Program-made: the position numbers and the translations under genes | Shown here: positions 11,973 to 24,188 of the stretch, one piece after another | Numbering within the stretch: position 1 is the first letter of the stretch | How the letters are laid out: the number at the start of each line of letters is the position of its first letter | Notes under the pieces: model-generated | The model's input: the letters and a program-made list of their open reading frames with translations, nothing else | The model's database searches: none | What the model was told of the DNA's origin: nothing | Assembly (NCBI RefSeq): GCF_001949145.1 | Contig: NW_019091480.1 | Coordinates: 950,040-1,014,039 of the forward strand | DNA from: Acanthaster planci | Lineage: Eukaryota > Echinodermata > Asteroidea > Valvatida > Acanthasteridae | Length of the DNA stretch: 64,000 nucleotides | Reading direction: 5' to 3'

Positions 11973-14900
11973 ATGAGCTCAGCCGGTCAGACGGGCCAAA
12001 TCACCTTGCAGGCTGGTCTGCAGCCGATGACGAGCTACGGCCCTATGGAATTTCAACCCAACAAGCCGCGCGCAGCAGTTGCCGCCCTGAGGGGGCTGTC
12101 GGTAGCTCACATTGTGGTGGGCATCCTCTGTGTTCTCTTTGGATTGGTTGCCATAATACTTGAGTGCAATTACTCCTTTGTTGGATGGGGTCTTTGGAGC
12201 GGACTTTTGGTGAGTTCTGTCAACAGCAGGTAGATGTATATGAAGTGTGTGGATGAGCACCATGTGTTGAAAAATCACAATTCACAGTTTCTTCCATCGT
12301 CAGGACACCGTTTCAGATTTTCTTCATGTAAAACTACGAATGAAGGCGTCATTCGTTTTATTGCTATTTATATTTTTACAGAGCTGGTTCAATTTCACCG
12401 TGCATTTTGATCTACAGGGCAAAAATATGTTTAAGTGGACACGTCACCCGTCTTTTGGATCAAATTTCCTGCTTAAATGACATGATGAAAGAGTATAATA
12501 TGGTTTGATGATTAAGTTTGCTTTCATACGGATATGATCATCGTAGATATATTGCTCATTGCATCATAACAGAGCAGAAGAATGCACATTTATGTACCCA
12601 AATTGCCACTTTGTTTTGTCAGTTTTTTGTGGTGACCGGCATTCTGGGCGTGATTACACCGGGCCGAAAGTACACCAGAGGAGTGGTAAGAAATAATCAA
12701 TTTCCATCTAGGACTGGGGGTTACTTTTTTTAAATTACAACTTGATTACAACCATAATTCAATACTCCCTAATCTGCTCAAAACCAAACTTTGTATGTTT
12801 TCATTTTAGACCCTAATCTATCATCTCTCCAAATTTTTACAGTAAAATTCGGCCTCTGAAATAGCCTAAAAACAGTCTAAAAGCCAATGTCTCCCTAATG
12901 CTGAGAAATTTACCACAAAATGTCTCCAAAATGACCTATTTGTAAATATATAGGTATTTATAAAACGCCTTTAACATGAATCCAAGCGCTGCACATTATT
13001 ATTACCCCTGCTCACCAGACCCAGGAAACATTCCAAATACCATCTCAGCTCCTTGGGGAGTGCACAGCTCGGTGCTGCCATTTTTGGCACAAAGCAGCTA
13101 TTTATGATCAACCTCAATGACCATCTCTGCCCCTCATGGGGTACCCAATTGCTCCTGGGTAGAAACCAAGGTGCCTTGCCCTAGGGCACACGCACCATGA
13201 CCCTATAGGCCGGACTCGAACCTGCGAATCACAAAGCGTGACAGTCCAACGGTCATAATACTTGGTCTGTACTGCCAGCATTTGTCATTCCTGTCTGCTT
13301 TTGCTCTCATTTCAGGCCATTGCATTCTTGGCGATGTCCGTCGTATCTGCCATCGTAGCATTCATATTGATGACTACTTCTATCATTTTTGCTGCCTGGG
13401 AGTCATCATACTGCAACCCCTCCACCTTCTATTTCTATTCAACCTGTCACTTTCCCCCGGTAAGCATATATCCTCTCGGCTACCCTGATTGACATATCAA
13501 AAAAGAAAAGTTATCCCACCGCAGCCTCCTGAAATGAATTCTCTGCTCTATAACTTCTGCCCTTCAAGAAGGGGGTTTATAAGTGTTCTAGGACAACTTA
13601 TGATCGGGCCTTTGAACGACTTGATCTCTCAAGAGGGATTCGAACCCATCTCCCCCTGCTACCTCCTATAACCAATTCACGTGCTCGTTCTCTGTCCTAG
13701 CTCGGCTGGTTTATTGATAAGTACGGGCTTCCCCAAGGGGTATCGGCAGGGGTGACACGTTTCATGTTGAAATTAACGATGATAGACCCATCTGCAGTAG
13801 CAACTTTTGCGGCTGGCCAAACCGTGCGCACATAACGATAAAATTCTAACAATTCACGGAGTGTTTAGAAAAATACCTCGCTGCTATTATGATACCGCTC
13901 ACATGGTATAGTTTAATACTATTATATTGTAATTATGGCCCAAAAGATCTCCGGTTTCTGGTCAGGGGCGGGCTCCATAAGTGGTGCGGCTATAAGGCTT
14001 TTTCCCCCCACGTTTCTTCCTATTAATGATGTTCGTAAAACGCGCGATGTCCATCTTGATTACGTGCCTACGTACCACCGTCAACACTGAAATAGACTGG
14101 TCCACTAACTATTTACTGTTTAAAAGCGTTATCAGCTAGTAGATGAACAAAGGACATAAGACTACCTTGTTTGTCTGGTTCCTAATGTAACTGTATAATA
14201 CAGAAAATGACGTTATCCGACTAAATGTATGGGGGCCCAGAAAGACTCTTTCACTTTACGTATTACTCAACCGTGCCCCATCTAAAACACGTTAAACAGA
14301 AGCCCACAACCTCGTGACTACTGACCTGTATTCCCAGCCCAAAGATACCCATCAGTATCTTCACTCGTCCAGCTGTCACCCTAGACACTGCCAGACTGGT
14401 ATTGCTGACAGCCAAGCACTCATGCTGAGACGCATTTGTTCTAATGATTCAGATTTCTCCCGTCACACAGGAACAGAGGAGGCATTTGATTGCAAGGGGG
14501 CGCACCTGTAACCAGGTTCAACGCTCTATCAATATGGCCCACTCCGTCCCTAGAAGTCTTGCACTCAAAGAGAAGACCTCCTGTGAAGAAACAACAACCC
14601 CCCGGTTCCCTTGGTCACCACTTTCCATCCTCGTCTTCCTCCCCTCCGCAATAAAACTACGACAATCATCATATCCTCCACACTTCAGACTGCCTAGCCA
14701 GTGCCATCCCATCATTTGATACCCTTTCCCCCCGCCAGCAAGGCACGCTCAAGTATGATTCTAACCGATGTGTTGTTTGCCAGAACCATGTGCTGGAATC
14801 AGATACATTCTCTGGACACTCAAGGCACTATCACTTGTAGCTCTATTATCTTATCTCTTGCAGGGTGTGCAGTGTTCAGTATGTTGGAGAGACTAAGAAC

Positions 14901-16416
14901 ACTCTCAAGAAGCGTTTCTATGGCCACAGATCCACGGTCAACACCAAACGACTAGATACCCCTGAAGGCCACCACTTCAACCTTCCTAACCATTCTATGT
15001 CTAACATGATCTTACAGGGCATAGACTCACTTGGGTTCCGTAAAGATGCTGTTCGCTTCAACAGGGAGAAGCTTTGGATCAAATGCCTCCGCACCATTCA
15101 ACCCCATGGCCTGAACATCCAAGAGGGAAATTACTCATTAACCCTCTTTTCTTTCCCTCTCTTTTGTCTGCAGATTATACCCCCTCCCACTTAGGGTCCA
15201 GTTCCATCCATTATTTTTTTTTCTTTGATCTCTTCCCACCTTACATGTACATGCCTCTGTTGTTCATCCATGCCTTTCATGCACTCCCCTTTATCCTTTG
15301 CCCCTTTACACTCTAAAAACTTCAGATTGACCCAGAATTGGGTCCCATCCGGTATAATCCTTTTCTGGGTCAAATCAGGACCCAGAAAGGGTCAAATATG
15401 ACCCCAAAAGGGTGAAATATAACCCGAAAGGGGGTCATATTTTGACCCAGAAAAGGGTTATACCGAATGGGACCCAATTCTGGGTCAATCTGACCCGGAA
15501 GTTTTTATAGTGTATCTAGCCTGCAGCTTTCTTGATCTTTCCTTTTGTCCTCTTGCATTCATCCATGCTTGGTTGATTCTCTGTTTGCTTGTTTGTCCTG
15601 TCCACTTGTCATTTTGCCTTTGAGAAAGATTCTGCTAGGATCAAAATGTCAGGCCCTCCATATTTTGAGATTTGTATTTTAGGTCATTGTAGTCAGCAAG
15701 CAGTTTGCAGCAGTTTTGTATTACACGTTAAATTAGTGAGTATAGCAAGATTCCAGTCGATCAAGCAAGTTCGGCAGATTTTGGACATCGTAAATATGCC
15801 AAATAAAAAAAAATTTTTGCCGACGCGCAGGTCTACGACGACGTGCGCGCTGACCAAAAACCGGAGACTTTTTAATTTTATTTTGGCCCATCATATCTTT
15901 AAGAGCTTTGTTTTTGATATTAATTTTGTTTTGCCTTGACTTGGCACGATCTTGTTTACTGGCAGACAACCCGCCTGGCAATTGATGCGTCGTTGGCAGT
16001 TCTCGGCCTGGGAGAGATGGTCCTTGGCATCCTGACTGCCACGCTCTCCTGCTATGGCATGTGCGGATGTTGCCGCTCTTACTCCCCAGTCATGGTTTGT
16101 AAACCATACTTTTAGTATAGAAAACTGTACATTATAAGAAATGGCGTGGTTCGTCGGTTTTGTTGATAGTTATCGTTAGAGCTTCCGACTCTCTATGCTG
16201 CTGAGGAAGATCCAGAAATCACTGTCTCGAATTTTGGATTTGCTTCCTTACCAAACAGATTTTCAAATTATCAATAAAACAAACATTGTCAATCTGGTGT
16301 AGTGTACGTTTCATTGATAGGTGCAGTACATGTCCCAACCAGACAATGAACAGGCTGCGCCAATGACGACCATGCAGCAACAGCAAGCAGCATCCGAAGT
16401 GCCTAGTGCAGTGTAG
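11973..16416 (+). CDS. M2: MS4A/CD20-like four-transmembrane protein, 222 aa
   Basis: Coding exons 11973-12209, 12623-12685, 13316-13459, 15966-16094 and 16321-16416 (stop TAG), all phase 0. The N-terminal tail is longer than in M1. Met25 aligns with the region before the shared EFQPNK motif and could be an alternative start. TM1 is about residues 43-63, followed by Cys65 and the sequon Asn66-Tyr-Ser, then the WSG motif at residues 75-77. TM2 lies in exon 2 and TM3 about 102-126. The extracellular loop has Cys133 and Cys144 in a Tyr/Phe-rich setting. TM4 has Glu165 and ends in the CYGMCGCC cysteine cluster. The Gln-rich tail ends Pro-Ser-Ala-Val, like M1, and lacks the dileucine exon. Intron 2 carries a reverse SINE; intron 3 carries a Penelope relic and a MITE. 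A polyadenylation signal follows at 17214. Confidence 0.82.
12950..13265 (-). mobile_element. tRNA-derived SINE, reverse orientation, in M2 intron 2
   Basis: Read on the minus strand, it starts with a tRNA-like head containing a B box (CAGGTTCGAGTCC, about 13211-13223). Next come TTTCTACCCAGGAGCAATTG and CCCCAAGGAGCTGAGATGGT, and then a tail ending in GCGTTTTATAAATACC. This order is typical of SINEs from sea urchins and other marine deuterostomes, as I recall them. It lies wholly within the intron and antisense to M2. Confidence 0.65.
13545..13735 (-). repeat. tRNA-like remnant (B-box word), possible second SINE
   Basis: On the minus strand GGGTTCGAATCCCTCTT (around 13627-13643) matches a pol III B box and is preceded by an imperfect A-box-like TGGTTATAGGAGG. 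No cloverleaf with a proper acceptor stem can be drawn, so I read it as a degraded SINE head rather than a tRNA gene. Confidence 0.35.
14300..15130 (+). pseudogene. Penelope-like retroelement relic (RT thumb to GIY-YIG endonuclease)
   Basis: Three frame-shifted pieces give consecutive parts of a Penelope-like polyprotein. About 14311-14440 reads TTDLYSQPKDTHQYLH...SCHPRH followed by SQAL...RRICS. About 14450-14600 reads RGRTCNQVQRSINMA...PRSLAL. About 14865-15130 reads CSVQYVGETKNTLKKRFYGH followed by HHFNLPNHS and a REKLWIKCLRTIQPHGLN end. The last part is a GIY-YIG endonuclease with its YVGET-type core, Arg and Glu. In an intact element these domains give reverse transcription and target nicking. 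Frame breaks and the missing upstream RT core show it is dead. It sits in intron 3 of M2, in the same orientation. Confidence 0.75.
15309..15512. mobile_element. 204-bp near-palindromic MITE with TA target duplication
   Basis: The element starts CACTCTAAAAACTTC and ends GAAGTTTTTATAGTG. It is flanked on both sides by TA (15307-15308 and 15513-15514), the target duplication expected for Tc1/mariner-type transposition. The interior is almost a full palindrome built of TGACCC/GGGTCA words, so the whole element can fold into one hairpin. It has no coding capacity and lies in M2 intron 3, just after the Penelope relic. Confidence 0.7.
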
Positions 16417-17213
16417 GGCGAGAATGATCCAGGGCATTATAGGTATTGATATGCTAAAATTGGGGATTTTCTTTTCACTGGCATTTGGAATTACGTAAAA
16501 GAATTCGCCAGAGTCCATCTCTGTTCTGACGTAAAACATTCATGTTGTGGAAGACTGTGTTGTAGCCGAGACCACGTAAGACCTCGCACTACGCAAGCCC
16601 AGCACAAGTGACAATTGAGCTATTCAAATGAACTGCAACAACAGCATTCCTTTGTCATTGTTCAACCTGTTACCTGTGACTGACCTAGTGCATGGTCTTG
16701 TGTCTAGTCTTGTGATGGTCTCGACTACAACACTGGTGGAAGATGGATGGTTGAGTAACAATACTAAGGAACATGCGACTTGATTGTTACCGACATTTCA
16801 CCTCTTTTGTAAGAATGACAGATGTATATAGGAATATATAACTAAGTTTTGTTTTCTTTTAACCTTTGCAGGGAGCAGAGGACACAGTTTCTTGACAAAA
16901 GGGGAAGTGCAGGATTCCTTCGTGTCATCAATACGGACTTTCCGAAACTCACTCAATTACATCCCGTCACTGAACGCAAAGAAACTGATGTGATGTACCA
17001 AGATTGATAGTGACTTGGCCTAAACGGGTTTGCACAATTTATGCGGAAGTGGGGCTTTGTCTAACACATTGTTGTGCTTTTTTTGGGGGGGGGGTCGGGA
17101 TCTTGTAATATCACCCAGTTTTACGCGTGTAAAAAGCTGACTCTGTAGATAAGCCAATGATATTGATTCCAGTTTTAACAAGCTGCTTTGTGTTAATAGC
17201 AATACTTATGTCA

Positions 17214-17219
17214 AATAAA
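17214..17219 (+). terminator. Polyadenylation signal AATAAA, probably of M2
   Basis: AATAAA lies about 800 bases after the M2 stop codon on the same strand. It is the first canonical hexamer I found in that 3' region; use is inferred. Confidence 0.4.
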
Positions 17220-17810
17220 GATAGTATCATTGTTTTCAACATATATTGAACAATGGCGTACATTAAACCATGCACAAAGATGTATGCATGTATTGCTTAT
17301 TTAAGGAATGTAAATGCTGCTGATGTTGATTCGCTGTAGAAATGATTATTCTTGAGATTTATAAAGGTGGAATGGGTAAGCCCTTTCTGAATATTTCTAA
17401 GACCTGGAACTTTGAAAGCCAAGTTTAAAACTTTAATTTGACTTCTATGGCCAGGATTCCGTAATAGTTGGCCTTAGTTTGTGTATTGTTTGGTCAATGA
17501 TGTCAGGTTGAGCATTTTTAGGATAAAGGGTCCAGTTAGTGAGTTACGTAAATTTGAAGGCACTTTTTGGAAATGCTCATTGTGAGTTCCATTCAAACTC
17601 AGGCTAATTTCACCTTTTGTTGTGTCATGTCAAAGGCATTTTGGTACCTTTTTGTGTTTTGCACACGCAATTTGCATGATTTTATGTGCAAAAAATCGCA
17701 GTTATCCAAAGTAGAAAACTGTTCTAAGTGCTGTTTAGAGCAATTTCTCCACTAAATTTTGCCCATTTAGGGGATTTTTTTTTCTGTTTTGCTTTCGTAA
17801 ATTTTGTTTA

Positions 17811-18010
17811 CTTTATGAGCCTCGAGCCGGACGAAGAGAGGGCGCTAATTTTTGAGCAATGCATGTTCGTCTGGTCGGAACTGAACTTCGCTGGTTCAGG
17901 AACGACTAGGAAATGCACTCGTCACAGTCGCCTTGCAAGCAACAAATAGAACACTGCCGACCAACGTGCCTCTTGTTTGGCCGATGCGGGGAGGGGTGTA
18001 CTTCTGCTCG
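17811..18010 (+). repeat. Repeat R2, copy downstream of M2
   Basis: The words ATGAGCC, GAGAGGGCGC, TTCACTGGTTCA-like, AAATGCAC and CCGACC...GGGGTGT appear in the same order at 38705-38890 (M4 intron 2) and 53500-53690 (M5 intron 2), in both cases about 100 bases or more before exon 3. The copy here has no exon 3 after it. It is either a dispersed repeat or a relic of another array member. Confidence 0.45.
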
Positions 18011-21000
18011 AGGCGGATTGGTTTCCGGGTAATTCGTTGCATTAGGCCATGACATGGAGCTTTTAGACAAACGTTTTCAATGACAAACTTTTGATTTGCA
18101 CTTCAATCATAAGAAAACCTTGAAACGAGCAGTTTCCTCGTCTGACATTAGCAGCATCATCGCCTTCATTTGTCAAAAACAGTGTTAACCCCGACGGCGC
18201 GTTGGGGGAGGGGGTATTTTGTACATTCTTGCGTCACCAACGTTACCTGTGGACGCCAGTCATGGTTATTGTGGTGTATACCCCCCATTCCCTTAGAATG
18301 GCATTCAAATTTATAAGTGGGTGTCATGTAGCTCCTGCAACCATTAAAACCGCAGAAAAAGGTCTGAGTACCTTTTACCAGTCCTGGATTTGGGAGGGGA
18401 CTACAAGGGCCGAGCCACACGGCCAAGCCACAATCTACGATGAAACAACCCAGACGTGTCTCAAAAGATCAGAGACCCAAAACCCTTTTTCCAGGTCGCT
18501 GACATTGATAAATGACAGGCCCTCGCTTTCCCAAGCGCCGTCTTTGTAAATAATCCCATGGGGAACGTGCCATGTTCTTCATACAAGGTTCGATGGAACT
18601 TTCCAGAGGTCGGCGCAAGGGTTTCCCCCGAGGGGAAGCCCCGACGTTAAAATTGACCAAACCAGGTTGTTCAGCATGAACAGTTGAGAGGTAGGGTTAC
18701 ATGTGAGATTATTGCATGTGGCTGTAATTTCTTTTAAATTCGACGTCCACAAGTTATAACATCGAAGCCTCCACGTATAGGGTTAAAGAGTGTTCCTTTC
18801 ACCGATGCTGGAAAGTTTTCTCACAATTAGGGAGGGAGTGGCACAAAACATTCGTTTTGCGTTTTGAGTGTGGCCTCTGGGAACACCGTCCCGGCACTCC
18901 AACAGCAAACTCGTCCAAAGACTGAATTTAAGGGTCGCTAAGTGGCCCACTGTTTTTGTCGGGAAGCATTAGTGTCCATCATTTGGCCCAGCCAAAGAAT
19001 TTTGATCAATAACATGGGTCGGCACTCCGTTAGCGCATTCATGTGCGTGGCTCAGGGAACAAGCTTCTACTTCGCCAAACGTAGCTGCAATCAATTTTTT
19101 GAATGCAAACTTCCCAAGCTGGTGCACCTTGTGTCTCAGTCAATAAACTTCATTTTCAACTTTGGTTTCACTATTTCAAAGGGTATTTTTCCACCTTTTT
19201 GGGTTTAATGCTAGTTAGATTCTCATGTACTCATGAGTAAAACTGTGATTTCATCTCAGGAAGAAGCCTCAATGATACATTGGTTTGTACACAAAAAAGT
19301 CCAGCATTAAGTTCGTAGATTTTCCTGGGCTCAGTTTTCTTTTCTTTGCTGATTCATTGTTTACGTGCATAGCAATCAGAAAGCATTAATTGATTTCTTA
19401 GAATGTTTTCAGTTAATAAATGCTGAGTTCACTGTTTGAACAGAAACACCGGTGCATTGACCATGTCTTCCCTAAAATGACTCGACTATAAAGCGCCCTC
19501 GGTTGTCTGGGAAAGCGTGGATAATTTTAATTGTTTAAAAACATGCCATTTTCAATTCATTTAACCAACTAGGAAAGTAAAAGAGTTTTCATACATTAAA
19601 AAGGAATACAAGGTTTATTTGCGTCTATGAACTCTCAGAATTTACAGCTTATAAATTAATATAATTTATATTTCGGTGACCAAAAACCTCAAGGGTCGTA
19701 CGATTTGCTTGCTCCACAACGCACAGCAAACATCTACACGTGTTAATATTTCTAATGTGTATGTTTATATTAAAAAAACAACTATCAACATCAATACTAC
19801 AATCCTCTCCAATTTTCCCTCTCAAAAACCCCTGCTTATTGCCTTTAAATATATTATTGGTCTACGTATGAAGATTGGAAGACCTTAAAAGCCTAAACCA
19901 ATTTTGCGCGTAAAGGACAAAAAATTAAATAGCTTCGACTAGCGGCCACAAACAACCGAACGCCTGTCCCTTTGTGTGGAAAACTCCCGAAATCTAATTC
20001 AATACCAATAATGCAAAACGTGATTTTTTAGGCAGAAATTGTTGCTTTGGCATCCAGCCTCTGGTCAATGTTTGCAAGCAAACAAGGTCACTACAGAAAG
20101 TATTGCAAATGTAGAGTGCTGTTCAAATTTATGAATAACAGTGCAAGAATTATTTGTCAGGTTGGTAGCAAGTATATGCTAGTCACGCTACATAATACTA
20201 CAGCCGCGCCGGTGGTTTCGACTGAAGTTCATACAGAGACAGAACACGTCCGTCTAACGACTTGTCATCAAGTCTACTTGGAAACCGGCGGGGCGTCGAC
20301 AAAGCGTGGTGCGGTGGTGACTACACCTCCATGTACTGTACATGAACAGTACGTACAGCGCCGTGTACATTTACATGTATACGTGTTCGCTGGTTCAGCG
20401 GTTGCGATCTTGAGCAGTGTACTAATGCCCGGCGACTGAGCATTGTCGAATGTCATCGAGTGACTCCAACCTCAAGTGAGTACATGCGATTTCTAGCATA
20501 AAGTTAGATCAAGAAAATTATGTTTTTTCATACGTGGTGAATTAAAACTGGTAGATTTTACTACAAAGCCTGCCGGTTTCTATGACTCTTCACCCTGGGC
20601 AATGCAGCGTCATCTCTTTCATTCTCAGTAAGTTCGTGCAACGAATTTTTCAAATTCAAAATTGTGTTGAGGAAAAAGTATCCGAGAACTAGCACATTGT
20701 GTGATAAAATTCCGTGGCATTCCGTTTGCGCTGAACTACTAATCCTTGTCTGATTGGTCTATTATAAATTTCCGGCTCCATCAATTTTCTTTCTTTTTGT
20801 ACATTAGACCACTGGAGAAAGTTGTTAACTAGTTTTATAAAGTTAACACCTTTCTGCAAATAGGGTTATCAATGATTCTGCGCGACTGGAAACACGGCTA
20901 ACAGACGGTTGTTTTTTTTTAAGACTAGGGTCAGCCATGTCACTGATCTGCCTAGCACAAGAGGTCTCAGGGGACAGCAGGCTCTTTCGGTTCTCACATG

Positions 21001-21321
21001 CACTGAACGGACCTGCGTATTTTGTACGGTACCTGTACATGTGCATCAATGTGGAAAGCACGTTCATTTTGGGCACGTTCAAATTTCAACCGCCGTACGT
21101 ACGCCGGTACGATATTGGCATACCCCATACCTTTCATTGTAAGTAGTTTGCTTAGGCAAAGTGCGATTGAATGTACTCCAATGACGGACACATCCCAATG
21201 GTACTTGGAAGGCTTGATGAGGGTGTTGTGCTGCCAAAAACCTGTTACCTGTGTTGATTTATGTTTTACAATTGAATGAAGTGCTACACATGCAGACGAA
21301 TGGATCAATGCAATCCACATG

Positions 21322-21912
21322 TCACTTTATCCGGAGAAGGAAGACCGTTGTATGATTTATGTACTTATCTGGGCATATAGCATGTCTGTTGTGACCCTGT
21401 CCAGCAACTGGGTTTCTAGTAGTAGTCACTTTTGTTGATGGCTCGAGGATCTTGTTCGGTGATGAGGCGGGTCGCGGCGTTGCATTTCCTCGATGCATGG
21501 AGGACAATCCCAGCTGGTTGACCAAGCGTGTGACACTTTGCTGTTTTCCTGCAGTTACCTGTGATAAACCTAGCTGCCCGTCAATTTCTCGGAGTGTCTT
21601 GAGCCTTTCTTCAAGTTGATTTACATTTGATACCATGATGCAGAAGCAAATTGCAAGTGTGGTCTGGTACGTCCGAATAACCGTTTTGTATAATTGCGCA
21701 TGGAGATCTTTTGTTACTAAACTAAAATTTCTGTCGTGAAGCTCAAGATCTTGGTTGCTTTCCCAGCAGCGTATTAGGTTGGAATATCTATCTCCGCACT
21801 CAAATATAAAGATGATTGCCCTTAGACATTGCATCGAGGCAACCACGCCCCCCCCCCAATATGGTGTATGATGGAAGACCAGGATCCCTTTTAGAGGAGA
21901 CCTACCAATCAC
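21322..21912 (-). CDS. Unidentified 196-codon ORF (possible exon or pseudogene)
   Basis: This is the longest open frame in the window and it lies opposite to the gene array. I do not recognise a family. Visible features are a hydrophobic stretch near the middle (about residues 82-95), a following Leu/Glu/Arg-rich segment starting SNVNQLEERLKTLREIDGQL that could form a short coiled coil, and a Ser/Pro/Thr-rich C-terminus. The N-terminal part (first about 30 residues) covers a poly-C tract and may not be coding. It could be a single exon of an antisense gene, a retrocopy fragment or chance. Confidence 0.25.
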   Translation of the reverse strand: MIGRSPLKGILVFHHTPYWGGGVVASMQCLRAIIFIFECGDRYSNLIRCWESNQDLELHDRNFSLVTKDLHAQLYKTVIRTYQTTLAICFCIMVSNVNQLEERLKTLREIDGQLGLSQVTAGKQQSVTRLVNQLGLSSMHRGNATPRPASSPNKILEPSTKVTTTRNPVAGQGHNRHAICPDKYINHTTVFLLRIK

Positions 21913-23956
21913 TTAACATTTTGCTGGATTGAACTTTATATCCCAGGTGCTAAGTTAGTTCACGAGTCCAATTCCTTTAACTAAGACAAAGGTGCATCGT
22001 CATTTGATTGCATCGTTGTATACATCATAAAATCATGCTGAAGGATAGATGTACATGAACATGACGAAGTGAGGACCCGCAAATTTTCCTTATAAGACCC
22101 CTGAGATTGGCCCCCCCCGTAGGATAGTCTTGGCCTCAAGACACTAGGTATTCAATAACAGATCCGGCGTAGTGCACCCTCTAGCGACTCAGTAAAAAGA
22201 CTAGCGCGTTTGCTCGCACTAACCAAAGTTTTAAAGTTTTGGGAATCTAACAGTAGCGGTTTAAATTTTTCTTTATTTCTCCGTGGGGTATTCCGAGGGA
22301 AACAATCAGCGATCCCAAAATGGTTCACTGTCAGTCGCACGACGGTTGTAAGCATAAGTGCTGCATGCAACACTCAACTGTGAAGTGTGACGTTCAAGCA
22401 TACTAATTAGTTATGCAACGCAGTGATACCCCTGCGCACAGATACCGATTTCGAATGGCAAGCCGTCTTTTGTAACGACATGTTAATACACTACTCAAAC
22501 AAGTCAAGGACCACTTTTTATTTTGTGTATACTTTTTATATGAGATATTTTACTGCTGGAAATGTGTAATTGATGTTTTGAAACATTTTTAATTTTTTTA
22601 TTCCAACGAGAAAACCATCCGGAAAGACAAACAATGGAAGAACTAGACCCCACTCATTTGCTTGGAAAAAAAATACAAGTTAAGAAAAAAGTAGTCTTTA
22701 ACTTTTTTGAGTAGTGTATTTGCACCATTGATCTGATTGTATTTCGGCCACGTCCATTTCTACGAGATTCCCAAGACGTCAATGACGGAAAATCAGACAC
22801 AGTTGTGTAAGGCTGCTCTACGGCATTGACGAAAATAATTATCAATCACTCGCTGACGTCTTAGACCAAGATTACTGTAGGAAATTGTGGGTGTCTCATA
22901 TTTATTGGGAAGAAATATTCCTCCAGATTAACTGCTCGAAAACACTGTGATGTTGGACCCTTCGCATTTTCCTCAACCGTGCTATAATTAGCATTTCTTC
23001 GTGTATTGTTGCAATGTGTGACTATAATACTAGTGATGTGGTAAGGCCTGAATTAAGCAACCATACATTGACCGGCCAGGTGTTGTCGTTACAGTGCGCA
23101 GGCACGGGTAACTGAGCTCATTTCTAGCTTGTACAAGGCCGTAGGTAAACATAAAATAATATCTCCTCCGTTTTATTTTTCAGGAAGGGGGCAGCTTTCT
23201 TTTCATAAAGAGGATGAATTGTGTCGCTGGAGTTGAAGAATTTTCTTGACTTTTTCTGTTTCTTTTTTTGTCTAACGGAGCCTTTACTCATTTGACAGGC
23301 TTTAAAGGGTTTATGCAATGCGTTTTGTACTGCAAACCTTGCAAATGTACCTGTTTATGTTTACCCAACCCAGCCACCCATTGCCGTAAATAAACCAATT
23401 TCCTTCAACTTTAAATGTTGATATTTAGCTGTCCTCAATTTCGTTTTTTGGGCATGTGACTTGCCGCTTAAGCACATGAAAATAAGCCAGGGAAACAGTT
23501 TTTGATTCTCCCAAAAGAAGGCTTTCAATGAGCAGATTTGGGTTCACATTTGAACAGGAAAACCATATAAATGGAAGGACTGATGACTTTGCGGCAGTAG
23601 AGCCCTCAGCTGACAGGCATAGAATAGATAATAATGTTAATATTGAGCACTTTCCAGTACGTAACCTCAACTGGATGTCAACAGTTTTTATACATTACAG
23701 AAGCATCTATAGATGTGACACTAAGTTATGGAGACACGTTGAATTTCGTTGTCGTGAAGGCAGTCCAAACTAATCTTGACAGTGTATTTTCAGCAACAAC
23801 TTAGAAGGTTGTGACAGAACCCAGCGAGTGATCTGACGGCTGCATCTCAAAGACGGAAGAATGACTTCATTTCACAGAAGACTGAATAGATTGAACTATA
23901 AGATGTTGGAAAAAACACTTTCTCTGGCCCTTATGACAAACTACCCATCAGATGGG

Positions 23957-24188
23957 CCAATACACTGCAAACACTCCGGTGGTAAAAATAACAAAGTTTG
24001 GTGTTATCTGATGATTACATAAAAATATGTTGCTTTAACACCGCTGGTGTTACTTTACTCACCTACAAGTGTTACAAGGCACTGGAGGGTATTAAAAGTA
24101 ACACCATCAGTGTTCAAATGACACAAACATTTCAACACCGGTGAAAAGTGTTGGCATGGTCATCTACACCTTTTTTGGAATGTACAGT
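23957..24188. repeat. MITE-like foldback element, CACTGCAAA / GTGTTA family, copy 2
   Basis: The left end TACACTGCAAACAC is roughly inverted at the right end (…GGAATGTACAGTG). The interior is full of GGTGTTA and TAACACC units in both orientations (for example CACCGCTGGTGTTAC). It shares internal words and their order with 11660-11800. A TA is visible before the left end but not clearly after the right, so the target duplication is unproven. Confidence 0.5.
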
